Positions 7,397 through 9,962 of a stretch of 9,962 nt of DNA are shown here, piece by piece. The position numbers were made by a program, and so were the translations under genes. The DNA is from Bacillota bacterium (GTDB taxonomy: Bacteria; Bacillota; Clostridia; Lachnospirales; Lachnospiraceae), in NCBI GenBank assembly GCA_023398855.1, contig JAEWRS010000181.1:1-9962 (forward strand). The letters run 5' to 3'. How positions within the stretch are numbered: the stretch's first letter is position 1; each line of letters opens with the position of its first letter. Under the pieces are notes generated by a model, which did no database searches, was not told where the DNA came from, and saw nothing but the letters and a program-made list of their open reading frames with translations.

Positions 7397-9055
7397 ATGA
7401 AAAATTGGTGGAAAGAATCCGTGGTGTATCAGGTGTACCCCAGAAGCTTCTGTGACAGCAACGGAGACGGGATCGGTGATATCGGGGGTATTATCAGTAA
7501 GCTGGATTATTTAAAGGAGCTGGGAATTGATGTGGTATGGCTGTCCCCTGTATACGATTCTCCCAATGATGACAATGGCTATGATATCCGCGATTACCGG
7601 AAAATAATGAAAGAATTTGGGTCCATGGAGGAATTTGACAATCTTTTAACAGAAATGCATAAACGTGACATCAGACTGGTCATGGATCTTGTGGTAAACC
7701 ACACCTCTGATGAGCATCAGTGGTTTGTGGAAAGCAGAAAGTCAAAAGACAATCCTTATCGTGATTATTACATATGGAGAGACGGAAAAGATGGAAAAGA
7801 GCCCAATAACTGGGGCTCCTGTTTTTCCGGGCCAGCATGGAAATACGATGAGGAAACAAGCCAGTATTTCCTTCACCTTTTTTCCGAAAAACAGCCTGAC
7901 TTAAACTGGAATAACGAAAAGGTCCGGACAGAGGTATACGACATGATGAAATGGTGGCTGGATAAGGGCATTGACGGGTTCCGCATGGATGTGATCAGCC
8001 TGATCTCCAAGCAAGAAGGACTTCCTGACGGCCCGGCCATGATCAACGGGTATGCCAGCTTTAATGTTGCAGCTAACGGTCCCTTGGTCCATGAATATAT
8101 ACAGGAAATGAACCGGGAGGTTTTATCCGGTTACGATATCATGACCGTGGGAGAATGCTCAGGGGTCACTCTTGAGGAAGCTGCCAAATATGCATCTTCT
8201 GATGGTAAGGAGCTTAACATGGTATTCCAGTTCGAGCATATGGACGTGGATGGGGACCCTGACAACAAGTGGACGGATAAGAAGATGCACCTGCCGGATT
8301 TAAAGGCGATTATGACAAAGTGGCAGAAAGGGCTTGAGGGAATTGCCTGGAACAGCCTGTTTTGGAATAATCACGACCAGCCAAGAGTTGTCTCCCGTTT
8401 TGGCAGTGACTGCGGAGAGTTTAGGGAACCTTCAGCCAAGATGCTCGCCACCTGCCTGCATATGATGCAGGGAACCCCTTATATATATCAGGGAGAAGAA
8501 CTTGGCATGACCAATGTTCCTTTTGAAAGTATTCACGATTTCCGTGATCTTGACAGCATAAATGCATTTCATGAACTGACTGGAAAAGGGATTTTTACAG
8601 AAGAAGAGATGATGAAGTATATCAGGTATAAGAGCCGGGACAATGCCAGGACCCCTATGCAGTGGGATACAGGCGCTTATGCCGGATTTTCAGAGAACGC
8701 CCCGTGGATCATGGTGAACCCTAATTATAAAACTATCAATGCCAAAGAACAGATGGAACGGGAGACTTCAGTATTTCATTACTATAAAAAACTGATCGCT
8801 CTCCGCCATGAGTATGAAATCATTGTTTACGGCAGCTATGAACTGCTGCTTCCGGATGACCCGGACATCTATGCTTATGTCAGGTCTTTGGGTGACAGGA
8901 AGCTTTTGGTGGTATGCAGCTTTTGCAGTAAGATGGTAAATTACAGCATACCGGAGGATTTTAAGTCAGGAACAGTTTTGATCAGCAATTATGAGCCAGG
9001 GGAGAAAAAGAGCGGAGAGCTTAGGCCTTATGAAGCGCTGGTGATTTATCAATAG
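7397..9055 (+). CDS. GH13 alpha-glucosidase, oligo-1,6-glucosidase type
   Basis: A 552-residue cytoplasmic enzyme, the usual length for GH13 subfamily 31. Seen: an N-terminal calcium-site-like DSNGDGIGD (20-28), DLVVNH (97-102), QPDLNW (166-171), nucleophile Asp198 in GFRMDVIS, acid/base Glu253 in VGEC, and transition-state stabiliser Asp327 in NNHDQ. A C-terminal beta-sandwich domain lies at about 475-552, and no signal peptide is visible. The Val199 after the nucleophile is the residue linked to alpha-1,6 preference in oligo-1,6-glucosidases, where maltases carry Thr or Ala. Expected reaction: hydrolysis of non-reducing-end alpha-1,6-glucosyl bonds in isomaltose, panose or short isomalto-oligosaccharides. 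The site AAAGGGA precedes the ATG. It is the last gene of the operon. A trehalose-6-phosphate hydrolase is a less likely alternative, because import here is by ABC and not by a phosphotransferase system. Confidence 0.9.
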   Translation: MKNWWKESVVYQVYPRSFCDSNGDGIGDIGGIISKLDYLKELGIDVVWLSPVYDSPNDDNGYDIRDYRKIMKEFGSMEEFDNLLTEMHKRDIRLVMDLVVNHTSDEHQWFVESRKSKDNPYRDYYIWRDGKDGKEPNNWGSCFSGPAWKYDEETSQYFLHLFSEKQPDLNWNNEKVRTEVYDMMKWWLDKGIDGFRMDVISLISKQEGLPDGPAMINGYASFNVAANGPLVHEYIQEMNREVLSGYDIMTVGECSGVTLEEAAKYASSDGKELNMVFQFEHMDVDGDPDNKWTDKKMHLPDLKAIMTKWQKGLEGIAWNSLFWNNHDQPRVVSRFGSDCGEFREPSAKMLATCLHMMQGTPYIYQGEELGMTNVPFESIHDFRDLDSINAFHELTGKGIFTEEEMMKYIRYKSRDNARTPMQWDTGAYAGFSENAPWIMVNPNYKTINAKEQMERETSVFHYYKKLIALRHEYEIIVYGSYELLLPDDPDIYAYVRSLGDRKLLVVCSFCSKMVNYSIPEDFKSGTVLISNYEPGEKKSGELRPYEALVIYQ

Positions 9056-9074
9056 TGTTACATTCTTAAAAAAC

Positions 9075-9121
9075 AAAAAGCTTTTGCAGAATGGGTCCAT
9101 ATGAAACCATTTTGCAAAAGC
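9075..9121 (-). terminator. Distal terminator of rpsT, possibly bidirectional
   Basis: Arms 9080-9094 (GCTTTTGCAGAATGG) and 9107-9121 (CCATTTTGCAAAAGC) pair over 15 bp with one G-U pair on the plus strand or A-C mismatch on the minus strand. Read on the minus strand, the stem is followed by TTTTTGTTTTTT (9068-9079), a good Rho-independent terminator. Read on the plus strand, it is followed only by CTTAAATCT, so it would stop the sugar operon weakly at best. It lies 25 nt after the alpha-glucosidase stop and is the only plausible plus-strand stop signal before rpsT. Confidence 0.7.
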
Positions 9122-9133
9122 CTTAAATCTGTA

Positions 9134-9169
9134 TAAAAATCCCATTCAGTGGGTTATTCTGAATGGGAT
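9134..9169 (-). terminator. Proximal terminator of rpsT
   Basis: Arms ATCCCATTCAG (9139-9149) and CTGAATGGGAT (9159-9169) are exact reverse complements over 11 bp with a 9-nt loop. On the minus strand the stem is followed by five T residues (9134-9138), 18 nt after the rpsT stop codon. This is a classical intrinsic terminator for rpsT. There is no T-run on the plus-strand side. Confidence 0.8.
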
Positions 9170-9187
9170 AAGATTCTGCTCTATAAA

Positions 9188-9451
9188 TTAAGCCATTGTG
9201 TTTACAGCTTTCGAGATTCTGGATACTTTTCTGGAAGCGGTATTCTTATGATATACGCCCTTTGTAGCAGCCTTATCGATCTCTGCGATAGCGCTTGCTA
9301 AAATTGCCTGTGCAGCAGCCTTGTCACCAGCAACAACAGCAGCCTCTACCTTCTTGATAGATGTTTTCACTTTGGATCTGATCGCTTTGTTTCTTGCAGC
9401 TTTTGTTTCGTTTACTAAGATTCTTTTCTTTGCAGATTTAATGTTAGCCAA
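9188..9451 (-). CDS. rpsT: 30S ribosomal protein S20
   Basis: An 87-residue protein beginning (M)ANIKSAKKRILVNETKAARNK, the characteristic opening of bacterial S20, and ending SRISKAVNTMA. It is rich in Lys, Arg and Ala with long helical stretches. S20 binds 16S rRNA in the body of the small subunit during early assembly. The start is a TTG (plus-strand CAA at 9449-9451). The ATG-started extension to 9502 is rejected because GGAGGTG lies 6 nt before the TTG and the resulting length is the family norm. Known of the family: E. coli rpsT also uses UUG and is autoregulated in translation; whether this one is regulated likewise is inference. The adjacent, divergent gpr gene is the conserved Firmicute neighbourhood. 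Confidence 0.97.
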   Translation of the reverse strand: MANIKSAKKRILVNETKAARNKAIRSKVKTSIKKVEAAVVAGDKAAAQAILASAIAEIDKAATKGVYHKNTASRKVSRISKAVNTMA

Positions 9452-9457
9452 TCGGTA

Positions 9458-9464
9458 CACCTCC
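9458..9464 (-). promoter_or_regulatory. rpsT ribosome binding site fixing the TTG start
   Basis: On the minus strand this reads GGAGGTG, a strong match to the anti-Shine-Dalgarno sequence, and sits 6 nt before TTG. It places translation at 9451 and leaves the 17 codons upstream (9452-9502) as leader. Confidence 0.9.
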
Positions 9465-9541
9465 AATAAAATGATATATGATAATTCTTTGTTTTGCATC
9501 AAAGCCTGGACACGGACAGTTCAATGTAAACATACCTTTGT

Positions 9542-9570
9542 ATTCTAACGAATTTCGTCGCATATGTCAA
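9542..9570 (-). promoter_or_regulatory. Vegetative (sigma-A) promoter of rpsT
   Basis: On the minus strand the -35 hexamer TTGACA (9565-9570) and -10 hexamer TAGAAT (9542-9547) are separated by exactly 17 bp. One mismatch in twelve from the consensus fits a highly expressed ribosomal gene. Transcription should begin near 9535, giving a leader of about 84 nt before the TTG start. The spacer holds a small inverted repeat, ACGAA/TTCGT around one base (9548-9558 on the plus strand), of unknown meaning. Confidence 0.88.
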
Positions 9571-9606
9571 TACATAATTCCCGTATTTTTGCAGAAAATA
9601 CCTTAG

Positions 9607-9635
9607 AAATGCTGGAAAGCAATACTGGCATACTT
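9607..9635 (+). promoter_or_regulatory. Candidate sigma-G (forespore) promoter of gpr
   Basis: AAATG at 9607-9611 and CATACTT at 9629-9635 are 17 bp apart. Each differs by one base from sigma-G-type elements as I know them (GAATR and CATACTA). Known: gpr in Bacillus is expressed in the forespore under sigma-G, with some sigma-F. The predicted start of transcription near 9642 leaves a leader of about 37 nt. The match is short and could be chance. Confidence 0.38.
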
Positions 9636-9678
9636 TTATACCCAAAAGCATGGGCAACAAATAGGAAAGGTGGTAAAA

Positions 9679-9962
9679 ATGGAAAATACATTTTCAGTGC
9701 GCACAGATCTTGCGGTAGAAGAACGGGAGAGCTTCCCAGGGGATGGTGGTGAAATATCGGGAGTGTCCCTGCGGGAGTGGCACAGGGCAGACAGCCATAT
9801 AAAGATGACCGAAGTAAAGATTCTTGATAAAAAAGGCGAAAAGGCCATGGGAAAACCTGTTGGAACTTATATTACTCTGGAAGCTGATGAACTTTCTCTG
9901 AAAGATGAAGACTACCACAGAGAAGTTTCAGAAGAACTGGCGAGCCAGATCGAACACCTTCT
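9679..9962 (+). CDS. gpr: Spore germination protease GPR, N-terminal part (runs off the window)
   Basis: The first 94 codons of an open frame that continues past the right edge. The product starts MENTFSVRTDLAVEERES. The VRTDLAVE motif is the hallmark of GPR, an aspartate-type protease (family A25) that degrades small acid-soluble spore proteins when spores germinate. Known of the family: the zymogen is self-processed within this motif, between Asp and Leu. Here that would be Asp10-Leu11, removing only 10 residues, against 15 in B. megaterium. Downstream, GKPVGTYITLEA (about 57-68) matches the conserved strand near GKKxGRYxTLEA. AAGGTGG lies 5 nt before the ATG. It is divergent from rpsT, the usual Firmicute arrangement. 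Regulation is probably forespore-specific. Confidence 0.93.
   Translation, partial: MENTFSVRTDLAVEERESFPGDGGEISGVSLREWHRADSHIKMTEVKILDKKGEKAMGKPVGTYITLEADELSLKDEDYHREVSEELASQIEHL

Noticed and set aside
7397..9055. Trehalose-6-phosphate hydrolase (treC)
   Set aside because: The overall fold is similar, but the operon imports by an ABC system that does not phosphorylate its sugar, and the Val after the nucleophile fits oligo-1,6-glucosidase.
9452..9502. N-terminal extension of S20 to an upstream ATG (104 residues)
   Set aside because: The extension is not S20-like, and the strong GGAGGTG falls inside it, exactly placed for the TTG at 9451.
9321..9548. Plus-strand 75-codon open frame opposite rpsT
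   Set aside because: It is antisense to S20 and its promoter region; its Ala-rich start is simply the complement of the S20 coding sequence.
9564..9752. Plus-strand 62-codon open frame overlapping the start of gpr in another frame
   Set aside because: No ribosome binding site and no family resemblance; the gpr frame from 9679 carries the clear VRTDLAVE motif.

Overview
The window looks like a chromosomal piece of a spore-forming, anaerobic Firmicute of the class Clostridia, most likely Lachnospiraceae (a Lacrimispora or Clostridium saccharolyticum type of genome). This is inferred from moderate GC content, strong AGGAGG ribosome binding sites, Lachnospiraceae-like protein sequences, and the rpsT-gpr pair at the right end. 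The gpr gene, encoding the spore germination protease, points directly to endospore formation. The taxonomic call rests on sequence character only.

Positions 1-9055 hold one plus-strand catabolic operon for an alpha-glucoside. It contains a LacI-family regulator (65-1084) behind a perfect 14-bp CG-centred palindrome that is probably its operator, a lipoprotein sugar-binding protein (1107-2465), and a hairpin with a T-run that probably acts as an attenuator (2482-2534). Two MalF/MalG-type permeases follow (2552-3448 and 3461-4285). Next come a 990-residue fusion of a GH65 disaccharide phosphorylase with a beta-phosphoglucomutase (4303-7275), a possible 31-codon small gene (7287-7382), and a GH13 alpha-glucosidase of the oligo-1,6-glucosidase type (7397-9055). 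Gaps are 12-22 nt apart from the attenuator region and the short spacer that holds the small frame. No ABC ATPase is present, so the importer probably borrows a shared MsmX/MalK-type ATPase encoded elsewhere.

The inferred pathway is as follows. An alpha-linked gluco-oligosaccharide is bound outside the cell and imported unphosphorylated. The GH13 enzyme trims alpha-1,6 bonds. The GH65 domain phosphorolyses an alpha-linked disaccharide to beta-glucose 1-phosphate, and the fused mutase domain turns this into glucose 6-phosphate. The exact disaccharide (kojibiose, nigerose, trehalose, an isomalto-type sugar or another) cannot be fixed from sequence alone.

Positions 9056-9187 are a convergent intergenic region with two hairpins, both followed by T-runs on the minus strand. 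They form a tandem terminator for rpsT. The minus-strand gene at 9188-9451 encodes ribosomal protein S20 with a TTG start, a strong ribosome binding site and a near-consensus vegetative promoter (TTGACA, 17 bp, TAGAAT). Divergent from it, gpr starts at 9679 and runs off the right edge. It is preceded by a weak candidate sigma-G promoter. I see no RNA genes, mobile elements, CRISPR arrays or long repeats.
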